Shown here: one piece after another, positions 7,812-17,020 of the stretch
Layout of the letters: every line of letters begins with the position of its first letter
Numbering within the stretch: position 1 is the stretch's first letter
Source: Deltaproteobacteria bacterium
GTDB taxonomy: Bacteria > Desulfobacterota > Desulfarculia > Desulfarculales > Desulfarculaceae
Assembly: GCA_020444205.1 (NCBI GenBank)
Contig: JAHLLJ010000011.1
Coordinates: forward strand, 1 to 55,781
DNA: 55,781 bases
Direction: 5' to 3'
Program-made: the position numbers and the translations under genes
The notes under the pieces: model-generated
What the model was told of the DNA's origin: nothing
Database searches by the model: none
What the model saw: the letters and a program-made list of their open reading frames with translations, nothing else

Positions 7812-8484
7812 CATCTGCAATTTTAAAGAGGGGTCGCAAAGATAAAGGATCGAACCAAATTCAGCGGATATCCTTGCTTAGCCTACTTTGAATTGTTGAC
7901 CTGTTTTAGATTTACAGCTTGTATGAATTCCCATTGCGACATGCGCAACTTTTACGCATTGTCAGGTCTTTGGGGCCGCCAATACCAAGTAACGCTTATA
8001 TGACATTTTCGGACGGGGGCTTCTAATTGCCGGGAGGCATATGCTAAAATTTTTAGTACACTGGCAAAGTTAAAAACTTCCCATCCGAAACAAGCACGCC
8101 CTCTTTTTTCAGACGCCCTACACTCGCCAGTGAGTAGTTAGTCGGTCCGCAAGACCTAAAACCGTAAAGCGTAGTAGGTCAAAATGTTGCGGCCAAAGCC
8201 ACTATTCGGCCGTCCGATGGCCGAAGGGCGTTACAACCAGCGCATAACTCCCCCAAAATCCGCCCCCGCCACCAGAGCGGAGGCGCGACGCTTCAGTCCA
8301 TGGCTTGGGTACACAGCCCAGACCGCGCCACAAAAGATACCTGCAATTCCTGGAAGGGTGATGGGGCCGGAATGCGTCTCCCCGCCTCTTCGGGAACTGG
8401 GAAACCCGCCACTCAGATGTGGTGCAAGATTGTTTGCCGAGGAGTATGGGTCCGCATTTTACTATCGATGGAAGGAGGGACCCT
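7812..8484. other. Non-coding stretch upstream of the C25 peptidase
   Basis: Roughly 670 bases without a convincing gene. The first part is clearly richer in A and T than the surroundings and may be further decayed mobile-element DNA. A short hairpin (GGTC CGCAA GACC near 8142) is visible, but I recognise no riboswitch or tRNA. The last bases carry the AAGGAGG ribosome-binding site of the peptidase gene. Confidence 0.5.
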
Positions 8485-10608
8485 ATGTCTGATTTTATTT
8501 CATTGTCACCATCAGGATTGGCAAAAGATTTTGATATCGAGAACTTTGGTGAAAAACCCATTGTCTCGGTGGAAGAGAAAAAAGACAGCATATCCATTAA
8601 CTACATTTTTCCCGGATTCACGGTCGGGGACAACGAACAGCAGGTGGGCGATGAGGCCATGCCCTTCAAGGAGGTGGGAATTTCCGGCGCTGGGTTCGTC
8701 TCGGTAAGCGGCCGCCCCCTTTTGCCCAGCCTGGGCCGTTTTGTGCAGATTCCTCCGGGCTGCGACTACAAGGTCTCGACAAAAAAGAACCGACCGGTGA
8801 AAATCGATGACCTTCTGGTGACCCCGGCCCAGGAAAACGCCACCGATCAGGCCGATGAGTCAGGGGAGTTCGAGTTTGATCGCCAGGCCTACCAGCGCGA
8901 TGCCCTGTATCCCAAAAACATCGTGGAGGTGGGGGAAGAGCAGAACCTGGACGGCTACAAGGTGCTGCCGATACATGTTTGCCCCTTGCAGTACAACGCC
9001 GCAAAAAGACAGCTGGTGGGATACAGCAACATCGAGGTGACCATAGAGCTCACCCAGAAGGAAGAGGACGACGCTGAACTGAACGAGTTCGGCTTCGGGG
9101 ATCCTGAATCCAATCTGGAGGGCTTCGGCAACCTGGTCTTGAACCCAAACCGGCGTATTGTGGAGCGCATACCCATCGCCCGGGTGCCTTCCGGCTTTGT
9201 CTTGAAACCGCGCGGGCCGGAGTTCCTGATTATCTATGATGACGGTCTGAAAGACGCGGCGCTCCGGCTGGCGCGGTGGAAAAACCGCAAGGGCCTGCAA
9301 ACCGACACCGTGCCCATTTCCACGGTTGGAAATACGGTGGCCAAAATCAAGAGCTATATCCGCAAGCAGCGTGGATTCCTACTCTCCCGCCTGCGCTATG
9401 TCTTGCTTTTCGGCGATGTGAACTCCATACGCGCTGAAGAGGTGGGTGGTAACACCACCGACCATTACTACTTCACCAAAAACGACCCCTCTGGCAGCAA
9501 TGACTGCCTGCTGCCCTGGGTGTCCGGAGGCCGCATCCCGGTTAGTTCCCTAAGCGATGCGGATTCAGTGGTTACTCAGATCATAGACTTCGAGCGTAAC
9601 CCTCCCGCAGACCCTGATTACTACCTGCGCATGACCTTTGCCGCGTTTTTCCAAGACGACTATCCCCAGGACGGGCGCGCCGACCGGGCCTACATGAAGA
9701 CCATGGAAAGTATTCGCTCCCACATGGTGTCCCAGGGCTTTAGCGTGGAAAGGGTGTATGTATCCAGCAACCCCAACCCGCAAAAGTATAAGGACGGCAG
9801 CAACGTGCCGGCAGCGGTAAAGGCCGCGATAATGGATGGCGGGGATGCAACAAATCTATTGCTAAGCGACACCTCGGAAGGTCAACTGGTCATTGGGCAC
9901 AGGGATCATGGCGGCGACTCGGGTTGGTCTCATCCTTCCTATACCACGGGCCATCTGCCCTCCATTGTGGGTCACATGCCTTCCATCTTCTACAGCATCA
10001 ACTGCCTGACCGGCCGCTTTGACAACACCACCAGCGACAGCTTTGCCGAGGATCTTTTGGAGCGGCGGGGGGGAGCCCCTTCCCTGATAGCCGCCACCGA
10101 GGTCTCCGGCACCTGGCGCAACGACAGCCTTATCAAAGCCTTGTTCGACGCCCTTTGGCCGGGGGTCATCCCCACCTTCCCGGGCAGCACGGCCAGCTAT
10201 GCGATCAAAAACCACCGTTTGGGCGACGTGCTCAACTATGGCAAATCCTATCTACTGGTGGCGCATGGGGTTAACTCGGGGGTGAAGGCGCATTTCGAAA
10301 TCTATCACGTGGTGGGCGACCCCACCCTGCAGCTGTATACCGAACGGCCTCGCACCCTGGTGATCAAGGCGGAAATATTGCGCAAAAAGCTGTACCTGCG
10401 GCTCAACACCTTGCCCAAGGGAACCGTTTTGACCGTGATTCACCGAGGCAGGGTGGTCAAGCGGAGCGCCTTGGGCTCCACCCGGATGAACCTGCCCGTC
10501 AGCGAGCTGCTGCTGAGCACAGCCCGGCCCAGCACGCTTCGTGATTACATTGAGGTGTGTGTGTCGGCCCCGGGATTCCGCTACACACGAACCCGGGTTA
10601 AGCTATAA
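8485..10608 (+). CDS. Gingipain-type cysteine peptidase (family C25)
   Basis: A 707-residue protein. The N-terminal ~200 residues resemble the C25 propeptide region. A caspase-like catalytic domain begins at EFLIIYDDGLKDAALRLARWKNRKG. The candidate catalytic pair is His475 in GHRDHGG and Cys507 in SINCLTGRFD, followed by HVVGDPTLQLY, the usual end of the domain, and a short C-terminal beta domain. The ATG at 8485 has an AAGGAGG site; an upstream in-frame start at 8419 lacks one. No signal peptide is seen, which is odd because gingipains are secreted. It stands alone, next to an insertion-sequence remnant. Its target is unknown. Confidence 0.85.
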   Translation: MSDFISLSPSGLAKDFDIENFGEKPIVSVEEKKDSISINYIFPGFTVGDNEQQVGDEAMPFKEVGISGAGFVSVSGRPLLPSLGRFVQIPPGCDYKVSTKKNRPVKIDDLLVTPAQENATDQADESGEFEFDRQAYQRDALYPKNIVEVGEEQNLDGYKVLPIHVCPLQYNAAKRQLVGYSNIEVTIELTQKEEDDAELNEFGFGDPESNLEGFGNLVLNPNRRIVERIPIARVPSGFVLKPRGPEFLIIYDDGLKDAALRLARWKNRKGLQTDTVPISTVGNTVAKIKSYIRKQRGFLLSRLRYVLLFGDVNSIRAEEVGGNTTDHYYFTKNDPSGSNDCLLPWVSGGRIPVSSLSDADSVVTQIIDFERNPPADPDYYLRMTFAAFFQDDYPQDGRADRAYMKTMESIRSHMVSQGFSVERVYVSSNPNPQKYKDGSNVPAAVKAAIMDGGDATNLLLSDTSEGQLVIGHRDHGGDSGWSHPSYTTGHLPSIVGHMPSIFYSINCLTGRFDNTTSDSFAEDLLERRGGAPSLIAATEVSGTWRNDSLIKALFDALWPGVIPTFPGSTASYAIKNHRLGDVLNYGKSYLLVAHGVNSGVKAHFEIYHVVGDPTLQLYTERPRTLVIKAEILRKKLYLRLNTLPKGTVLTVIHRGRVVKRSALGSTRMNLPVSELLLSTARPSTLRDYIEVCVSAPGFRYTRTRVKL

Positions 10609-10629
10609 ACCTTCTCCGCTGTATAGCAG

Positions 10630-10664
10630 GGCAGCCGCCGTCGGCTAAACCGATGGCGGCTGCC
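10630..10664. terminator. Strong hairpin between convergent genes
   Basis: GGCAGCCGCCGTCGG and CCGATGGCGGCTGCC form a 15-bp stem (one G-T wobble) around a CTAAA loop. It lies 22 bp after the peptidase stop and 50 bp from the stop of the convergent cyclase gene. There is no T-run on either side, so it may act as a bidirectional transcript end that does not depend on a U-tract, or as a 3'-protecting stem. Confidence 0.6.
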
Positions 10665-10714
10665 ATCTTGACAATACCGGATGATCCAGCCGCGTTTTTG
10701 ATAAGCTCAAATAG

Positions 10715-12931
10715 TTATTTGCTCTCTTTGGAAAGGGTTCCGTCCCAATCGGAAGGAGGGGGCTGCTCGAGATAGCCCAGGCATCGCTCACCCAGCAACT
10801 CAGCGGCGTAGTCGCCAGGGTTTAAAGCCAGCACCCTATCGTAGAACTTGGAGGCGCCGATAAAATCCCTGTCCAAGTACAAGGCGAAGGCCTCCTCCGC
10901 CGCATCCAGCCATGGTGGGGCGGGCTGGTCAGCTGGGCCGATGAGTTGGTGGATTAAGACCGGATCGTTCTTGCCCTTGACCCGGATCAGGTCCAATACC
11001 CGGAAATGAAATTCCTCATCACAGGAAAGGCGGGTGGACTGACTAACTACGATGGACACGCCATAGTCCTTGGTCTGACTCTCCAGGCGCGAGCCGAGGT
11101 TTACACTGTCGCCGATCACGGTATAGTCGAACCGCAGGTCTGATCCCATGTTTCCCACCACCATGATTCCAGTGTTTATCCCCACCCCAAGGTCCAGGGG
11201 TGGCACCCCCATTTTTTCCCAATGGAACTTGAGCCCCTCTGCTTGCAGCACCATGCCCAGGGCGGCACGGCAAGCCCGGGCCGGGTGATCCGGCTGCTCC
11301 ACTGGGGCTCCAAAAAAAGCCATTATGGCATCGCCTATATACTTGTCCAGAACCCCGCCTTGGGCCAACACTTCTTGCGTGAGCCGGTTCATGAAGGTGT
11401 TGAGCACTGAGGCCAATACCTCAGGCTCAATTACCTCGCTGATGTTGGTGAAATTTCTGATGTCAGCGAAGAGCACCGTGAGTTCCTTTTTTTCACCGCC
11501 CAGTTCCAGGCCCTCTGGGTTCTTGGTCAGCTCCTCGATAATGGCTGGACTCAGGTATTGCCCAAAGGCGCGGCGAATAAATTGCTTATCCTTTTCCAGC
11601 ACAAAATATCGGTAAAGTAATCCCGCCACCCCGGCCAGGCTCAGGGCAACCAGGGGGTGTACCAGGCTGAGCAGCAGGCCCCGGGTGAAGGCCACATAGA
11701 CCATTGCTGTATAGGTGGCGGCTAAGCCCAAGGCCGAGGTTGCACCGGCAACCGGGTGAAGCCAAGCCAGGAGCACGGCCGCTGCCAGGGCGAGGAATAA
11801 GCAGGCGATCAGGTCCCACAGAGAGCTAAAATTGGTTTTGACCAGATAATCGCCCCTCAAGATGTTATCCATGGCTTGGGCCTGGATGAAGCCCCCTGGC
11901 ATCAGGGTGGCGATGGGCGTTGGCCAATGATCCATGACACCAGCGGCGCTGACCACGAGCAGCACGGCCTTGCCCTTCAGAGAGTCGGGTGGCGCTCTGC
12001 CGTTTATAACGTCCGCGGCCTCCAACACCGGCACCACGTCCGATCCTCCACGAAAGTTGATTGGGAGACGCCCTTGTTCGTCCACTGGAATGTGTACCCC
12101 GGCCAGTTCAATGCCCGCTAGGCCGTGGGTGGTTACGGTGAGGGGGGGCAGAGGCTTGCCGGCCAGGCGGGCCAGAGTCAATAGGGCCAGGGAGGGAAAA
12201 ATTTCTTCTTCGCAACGCATTATCATGGGAATGCGGCGCACTACACCATCGTAATCGGGTAGGACATTGAAGTAACCGCCCCAACGTGAAGCCTTGATTA
12301 GCAAGGGAAGATTGTTCTCCGGAGCCACCGCGGTGGGGAGATTGGCCTCTAGCGCCGCGGGAGAACTGTAGCGAACAATAGGGAAGGCGAACTTGGTTAT
12401 GGCCCTTATGCGCTCCTTGGTTGCCTTGCCCTCCAAGTGGGAAATTTGACGGCGGTCGGTGTGGAAAAAGTATCCCAAACATATCCTTTCCCGGTGGCGG
12501 GCAATGGTTAAGGCCAAGCGGTAATCAGGATGGTGCCGGCCTATAAACTCTTCCAAGTCCATAGGCCTGCATTTCTGGGCTGCCTTTTGTAGCTCCAGCA
12601 CCGCACTCAGGGCCAGGCGGTTGTCTGGCTCAAAAAACCCCATGTCCAGGGCCAGCACTCCAGCCCCCGCTCTCATGATGGTTTCCACCAGGTCGGCGAT
12701 TAGGGTGCGTGACCATGGCCAGCGCCCCAATTGGTCCAGGCTGCGCTCACCTATGGCCACCACCATAATCTTTGATTGGTCCATTTTGAGGGGGGGCCGC
12801 AGCCGGAATATCGCATCGCGGCTTTTGAGTTCCATCAGTTCCAGGAAGGGCATGCCGCTAAGGTAAAGGCCCACTACCAACAATCCAGCCAATAGGCCGA
12901 TGGCCAGCGTGACCAGATAGCGCTTCAGCAA
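10715..12931 (-). CDS. CHASE2-domain class III adenylate/guanylate cyclase
   Basis: A 738-residue membrane cyclase. An N-terminal anchor is followed by a periplasmic CHASE2 sensor (about 30-345; RDAIFRLRPP, GRWPWSR, LDMGFFEPDN). Three membrane helices (about 355-445) lead to a class III cyclase domain. Catalytic motifs are complete: FADIRNFT with its metal Asp, LDKYIGDAIMAFF with Lys and the second Asp, and DYTVIGDSVNLGSRLES with the transition-state Asn and Arg. A TTG start is assigned, as no ATG fits. It is the last gene after the TPR/barrel and FecR genes, which probably provide its envelope input. It probably makes cAMP; cGMP is not excluded. Confidence 0.9.
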   Translation of the reverse strand: MLKRYLVTLAIGLLAGLLVVGLYLSGMPFLELMELKSRDAIFRLRPPLKMDQSKIMVVAIGERSLDQLGRWPWSRTLIADLVETIMRAGAGVLALDMGFFEPDNRLALSAVLELQKAAQKCRPMDLEEFIGRHHPDYRLALTIARHRERICLGYFFHTDRRQISHLEGKATKERIRAITKFAFPIVRYSSPAALEANLPTAVAPENNLPLLIKASRWGGYFNVLPDYDGVVRRIPMIMRCEEEIFPSLALLTLARLAGKPLPPLTVTTHGLAGIELAGVHIPVDEQGRLPINFRGGSDVVPVLEAADVINGRAPPDSLKGKAVLLVVSAAGVMDHWPTPIATLMPGGFIQAQAMDNILRGDYLVKTNFSSLWDLIACLFLALAAAVLLAWLHPVAGATSALGLAATYTAMVYVAFTRGLLLSLVHPLVALSLAGVAGLLYRYFVLEKDKQFIRRAFGQYLSPAIIEELTKNPEGLELGGEKKELTVLFADIRNFTNISEVIEPEVLASVLNTFMNRLTQEVLAQGGVLDKYIGDAIMAFFGAPVEQPDHPARACRAALGMVLQAEGLKFHWEKMGVPPLDLGVGINTGIMVVGNMGSDLRFDYTVIGDSVNLGSRLESQTKDYGVSIVVSQSTRLSCDEEFHFRVLDLIRVKGKNDPVLIHQLIGPADQPAPPWLDAAEEAFALYLDRDFIGASKFYDRVLALNPGDYAAELLGERCLGYLEQPPPSDWDGTLSKESK

Positions 12932-13025
12932 AGGTTTCCGTCTTTTACCGATGTTGATACCAGGGAAGGAAAGAGGGGCCGGACAAGGCCCGTCTTTGCA
13001 ACCTGAAGCATGTCCTCATGGGCCA

Positions 13026-14213
13026 TCAGCCGATGTCCGTGTTGAAGCTTGTGGTGGTCTCGGTAGTGGTCGTGCCGGTGCTGGTAGTGGTGGTGGTCGT
13101 GGCGCTGCTTGTGGTCGTGCTCGAACTAGGAGGTATTTCCTCTACAGGAGGAAGGGTAGTGGTTGTGCTGGAGCTTGTCGTCGTAGTCGTTGTCGTCGTA
13201 GTCGTTGTTGTGGTGGTCGTGGTGGTGGTTGGTTCAGTGGTGGTGGTTGGTTGAGTGTCGGTAGTCGTCGTGCTGGTCGTAGTGGTCGTGGTCGTGGTCG
13301 TGGTGGTGGTGGTGGTGCTGGTAGTGGTAGTTGAAGTGGTAGTCGTGGTCGGTCGCGTGGTGATGGTGGTCGTGGTCGTTGGGCGGGTGGTGGTGGTCGT
13401 GGAGGTGCTGGTTGTGCTGGTGGTCGAGGTCGTGGTGGTAGTCGGCAAGGTGGTGGTAGTTGTGGTGGTGCTAGGCAGCGAACCTGCTATAGGGGAGGGC
13501 AAGGGCGCTCCTCCCGGGGGTCCACCACTATCGGGAGGTTCTTGGCCAAAAAGGCTGTAGATGAAGCGTAACTCCTCAGGGGTAGGATCGCGGGGTTGAG
13601 TGGGCGGTTTGTCTTTGGAAATGCGGGTGATCTTCACCCCGTTTAGATATACGGGCTGACCAGGGATTAGCTTGTTGAACACCTTTATGGGGTTGTCCAG
13701 GCTAAGCACAAGGGTGCTGTCCGGCGACTCTACAATGATGATCAAACGGGTGCCCCGCACTCCAGCCACCGCCGTGGGGGTCTCAACCTCAAAGGTGCGC
13801 TGCCGGTAATTGAAAAGGTCATTGACCAGCACCTTGAGGCTGCCTTTGGGAAGTCCGATTCTGGCCTCGCGTTCGCCTTTTCCAGCCTGCAAGGTGAGCT
13901 TGTCCAGCTTGCAGATTGTCTCCGCACCTACTCGCACCAAAGATTCATCCTTCAGCACCAGCTTGGCCCAGCTCTCCGGCCCCGTATGCACCTCGTCGTG
14001 TAACTTCAAGGCCATGCCTTTGGCCGCGCGCGTAGTTGTATGGGCCGACGGGGCAGCTACCTCCACTTGGCCATCCACCGCGAAGACGCGGCCCACTGCC
14101 GGGCCTTTACCCGCAGTGGCCAGGGCCGCGCTCAATAACCAGGCTAAGCAGGCCAACAGCAACCCGGTATTAATCGCGCCTGTCAGGGCTTTGTTTAGTG
14201 CTGAAGGTCTCAT
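13026..14213 (-). CDS. FecR-domain protein with long threonine-rich C-terminal tail
   Basis: A 395-residue exported protein. It has a signal peptide (residues 12-34, ending ALATAGKG) and a FecR beta-domain (about 38-185) containing GRVFAVDGQVEV, TGPESWAKLVL, RVGAETI and TAVAGVRGTRLIII. A linker follows, and then about 140 residues (249-388) that are almost all Thr with scattered Ser, Pro and Arg. The ATG overlaps the stop of the TPR/barrel gene by four bases. FecR domains usually sit in the periplasm and pass signals between envelope proteins. The tail may span peptidoglycan or carry O-glycans; both are guesses. The function in this operon is unknown. Confidence 0.88.
   Translation of the reverse strand: MRPSALNKALTGAINTGLLLACLAWLLSAALATAGKGPAVGRVFAVDGQVEVAAPSAHTTTRAAKGMALKLHDEVHTGPESWAKLVLKDESLVRVGAETICKLDKLTLQAGKGEREARIGLPKGSLKVLVNDLFNYRQRTFEVETPTAVAGVRGTRLIIIVESPDSTLVLSLDNPIKVFNKLIPGQPVYLNGVKITRISKDKPPTQPRDPTPEELRFIYSLFGQEPPDSGGPPGGAPLPSPIAGSLPSTTTTTTTLPTTTTTSTTSTTSTSTTTTTRPTTTTTITTRPTTTTTSTTTTSTTTTTTTTTTTTTTSTTTTDTQPTTTTEPTTTTTTTTTTTTTTTTTTSSSTTTTLPPVEEIPPSSSTTTSSATTTTTTSTGTTTTETTTSFNTDIG
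13050..13469 (-). repeat. Low-complexity threonine-codon tract (ACN repeats)
   Basis: About 420 bp made nearly entirely of ACC, ACG and ACT codons on the minus strand, seen as GTGGT/CGTGGT runs on the plus strand. It encodes the Thr tail of the FecR protein. Mixed codons keep it from being a perfect microsatellite, but repeated triplets make length change by slippage likely. Confidence 0.9.
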
Positions 14214-15781
14214 AGGCCTATCACCACCATGAGACTGATTATGTTTTGGCGGTAGTTGTAGGGGTCGAAGCCGTCATCGCCCGAGACGTTGGAGTCGTTG
14301 TTGGTGAAATAGTAAGTGGCCAATATTTCCCAGCGGTCGTTGGGCCGGAAGCGCAGGGTGGCATAGGCTCGAAATTGGTCGTCATCGCGATCCCAGGGTA
14401 CGGGGGTGGGGGATCCGTTGCTGACTTCCAGACGTTGTTCATGCTCGTAGTAGGCGTAGATGATACCCACCTCCCCACTCAGCGGTCCCCAAATTGGCCT
14501 CCCGGCGGCCAGGCCCACTTCGTAATTGGTGTAACCGCTGGAAACATCATCCGCGTCGTCCTGGTAAACGCCGTAGCCGAGCTTGATGAACTTGGTCTGC
14601 GTGCCAAAGTAGTACAAGTGCTCCAGCCGGAGACCTAAGCGCCAAATGTCGGATTCGTTGGTGAAATAGAGGCGGCGCTGCACCTGACCGTACACATAGG
14701 TGGTGATGCGCTCGGTCATGTCCCACTTGAGCGTGGGATATAAGCTGTGCTGTTGCAGACGTGACCGATGGCTCGCCCCGTAGAAATAATAAGCATATTC
14801 ATAGGGCACTCTTACCAGCCATTTCTCACCGTTAATCTGCCCGTACAAGCTGCCCGAGAAGTTGGCGTAGTCACTTTCCCCCAGCTGAAAATAGCTTTTG
14901 TTAAAAAAGCCGGCAGCGCCGTACAGGGCCCAGTTTTTGCCCTCTGTTAATCGGTAATGGAAATTTGCTCTGGCCAGCCAAGCGAAATCACCCTCTTCGC
15001 GTGGCACTACAAGCGCGGGATTGTCGGTGAGCGGGTCTAAAAATACGTTGTCATTATATTCTGCTCCCAAGGTTAGCCATAACCGCCAGCGGCGGTTGGC
15101 CAGCTCGGCGGCATCGCTTTGCCGAGAGAGACTGTTTAGGTCCCGTGTCAATAGCGGGCTGGGCTGAGCTGCTTGAGCAGCCTTAATCATCTTCTGAGAC
15201 TGGGCATACTTGTGCTGATACATAAGCGATTGGGCAAGCAGATAATAGACATTGGGATCGCCCTGGGGCAGGCGTCGCAGTTGGTCTTCAGCCTGAGCAT
15301 AGTCATGCAATCGCAGATGGAGGAGGGCCTGCTCACGTACCGCCCGCTGGAAGTCCACCGTCTCGGACCGGCGAAATTGCTCCAGCGCACCATCGTATTG
15401 CTTGGCTCGGATATATAGATAGGCGAGGTCAAAGTGCAGGAAGCCATAGGCTACTGGGTCTTTGGCTAAAATTTTGCGGTAAAAATCCACGGCCTCGTTG
15501 CGGCGTCCCATGTTTTCTAATATGGCCCCCTTTAAATAGATGGCTTCTGGGGCGGGACGGGAAGTGATCAGGCAGTGCTGGATAACCTCAAGGGCTGCGT
15601 GATATTGCTCGTCCAGGACAAGGAAGCGCGCCTCGGTTATGTACTCGTTAAGGGACTGCTTGGTGCAGGGTTTGGCCGTGGGGGTGGCCATGGTGCCGGC
15701 CGGCATGGCCAGCAGCCACAGCATGGTCAAAAGACCAGCCCAAAGCATGGGCCGGTACATTTGTCTAACACTTGAATCCAT
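14210..15781 (-). CDS. TPR-containing outer-membrane beta-barrel protein
   Basis: A 523-residue exported protein. A signal peptide (about 10-33) is followed by tetratricopeptide-like repeats (about 45-225; AIYLKGAILENMGRRNEAVDFY, LAYLYIRAKQYDGALEQFRR). From about 235 to the end, alternating aromatic and polar strands look like an outer-membrane barrel (WRLWLTLGAEYNDNVFLDP, YANFSGSLYGQ, DQFRAYATLRFRPNDRWEIL). This TPR-plus-barrel plan resembles SLAM/DUF560-like proteins. It heads an operon with FecR (4-bp overlap) and the CHASE2 cyclase. It probably secretes or senses something across the outer membrane; the cargo or ligand is unknown. Confidence 0.8.
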   Translation of the reverse strand: MDSSVRQMYRPMLWAGLLTMLWLLAMPAGTMATPTAKPCTKQSLNEYITEARFLVLDEQYHAALEVIQHCLITSRPAPEAIYLKGAILENMGRRNEAVDFYRKILAKDPVAYGFLHFDLAYLYIRAKQYDGALEQFRRSETVDFQRAVREQALLHLRLHDYAQAEDQLRRLPQGDPNVYYLLAQSLMYQHKYAQSQKMIKAAQAAQPSPLLTRDLNSLSRQSDAAELANRRWRLWLTLGAEYNDNVFLDPLTDNPALVVPREEGDFAWLARANFHYRLTEGKNWALYGAAGFFNKSYFQLGESDYANFSGSLYGQINGEKWLVRVPYEYAYYFYGASHRSRLQQHSLYPTLKWDMTERITTYVYGQVQRRLYFTNESDIWRLGLRLEHLYYFGTQTKFIKLGYGVYQDDADDVSSGYTNYEVGLAAGRPIWGPLSGEVGIIYAYYEHEQRLEVSNGSPTPVPWDRDDDQFRAYATLRFRPNDRWEILATYYFTNNDSNVSGDDGFDPYNYRQNIISLMVVIGL

Positions 15782-16422
15782 TGCCCAAGGTTCCGATCCG
15801 GCAAACGGGAAGGGCTCACGCCAGTGTCATAGACAAAAATTTTCAGCTATCGGGGCGATGGGGGATAAAAAGAAGTCGTAGGGCGAATTCAAGCTTGGTG
15901 ATTCAGGCTGTAGATGCGGGCAGGTAGTATCCATAGCCCCAAATCAAAACCATTGTAGCACACTATGGAATATGACTAACGATGGTCTTTTAAAATGAGT
16001 TGAGATTGGCCACTAGACTTTGGCTCCTGAAATCCGGTCCCCAGCTGATCCGGGTTTAAACCCGGGATTTTGGGCCTAGAAAGGGCGGCGATTATGGCCA
16101 AGAAGCTACGAGCTGCCAAGAAGACCATCCGCATTATGCAATCTCCAAGCTTCCGGCCAGGGGGACCGTTTCTCCTGGTGCGCCGGTTTTTATAAGGGCT
16201 TGGCGTTTGCCGGGTCTTTTTGGTTTTTAGGGCAAGTTCTCGGTCTCCAAGCCCTATGGCCAACACGCCGTTCACCTAAAACACTTGCACCAAATCCTTA
16301 AGCATTCCGGACGAAAGCTCCTAACCCGCCTTTCCGGGGACGTTTTAGCCTGGGTTCACAACGGGCAAGAAAGGCAGAACCGTTGCCGAACCAAAGGCCG
16401 GACAAACCATGGGAGGGTAAAA
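15782..16422. other. Non-coding stretch with palindrome and nested inverted repeats
   Basis: About 640 bases between divergent genes with no supportable ORF. It contains a perfect 16-bp palindrome, CCGGGTTTAAACCCGG (16050-16065). It also has a nested pair of complementary arms: GGGCTTGG (16196-16203) with CCAAGCCC (16247-16254), enclosing TTGCC and GGCAA. A small RNA or leader is possible but unproven. Confidence 0.5.
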
Positions 16423-16896
16423 ATGCGGTTGGGTTTTGGACTAAGAGCTGACTCCTGCGGCATGGAAGCCTGCTGGGCCGTCCAAATGATGTACGACGCC
16501 TTTGAGCCAAAGGGCTGTGTTCAAGGCATGCCCCCGGTGGCCGATTACACTCGCCGCACTTGGGTCGAAGCCATCATGGGCAATAGCTGGAATTTCGTCT
16601 TAAGGGAACGATACAAGGTGGTGGGGCACGCCGCGGCCATAGCGGACAAGCGTCGCAAAGAGGCTGAGTATCTCATCTTTGTCCTGCCGAATTATCAAAA
16701 GCAAGGGCTGGGAATTACCCTCACTGAGCTGGCAATGGACTATTTAAGGCGGCGAGGGATAAGAAGGGTTTTTAGCAAGGTGCAGCTCAGCAACATCCGG
16801 GCGATCCAGTTATATAGAAAATTCAATTTCGATTTCTCGCCCCAAGGCGATGATTCCAGATGCATCATGGCCTGCACTTTGGAGCAGGCCGCATGA
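16423..16896 (+). CDS. GNAT-family N-acetyltransferase
   Basis: A 157-residue acetyltransferase of the Gcn5-related fold. The acetyl-CoA-binding motif A is visible as LPNYQKQGLGITLTELA (QxxGxG), followed by LRRRGIRRVFSKVQLSN and IQLYRKFNFDFS, the usual C-terminal part. The ATG at 16423 has a GGGAGGG site; the frame continues upstream to 16285 without a good start. It is monocistronic as far as can be seen. The substrate (protein, amino acid or drug) cannot be told. Confidence 0.8.
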   Translation: MRLGFGLRADSCGMEACWAVQMMYDAFEPKGCVQGMPPVADYTRRTWVEAIMGNSWNFVLRERYKVVGHAAAIADKRRKEAEYLIFVLPNYQKQGLGITLTELAMDYLRRRGIRRVFSKVQLSNIRAIQLYRKFNFDFSPQGDDSRCIMACTLEQAA

Positions 16897-17020
16897 AACT
16901 TAGTAAACCCAGAGATTTGGCCTCAAGCGGCCTGGGCAGGTTTGGCGCATGTACTTCGATATCCACTATCCGTGTCAACGGCAGAATACCCAAAAGAGCC
17001 GGTTTGGGGTGGGCTGGACG

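Noticed and set aside
7503-7826. 107-residue plus-strand ORF
   Set aside because: It is antisense to a recognisable, decayed IS3 transposase on the minus strand.
8090-8185. Possible cyclic di-GMP riboswitch or tRNA-like structure upstream of the peptidase
   Set aside because: Only a four-base-pair hairpin could be drawn; conserved bases of those families are missing.
13018-13560. Valine-rich plus-strand open frames opposite the FecR gene
   Set aside because: They are the reverse reading of the ACN threonine repeat; no start context or fold supports them.
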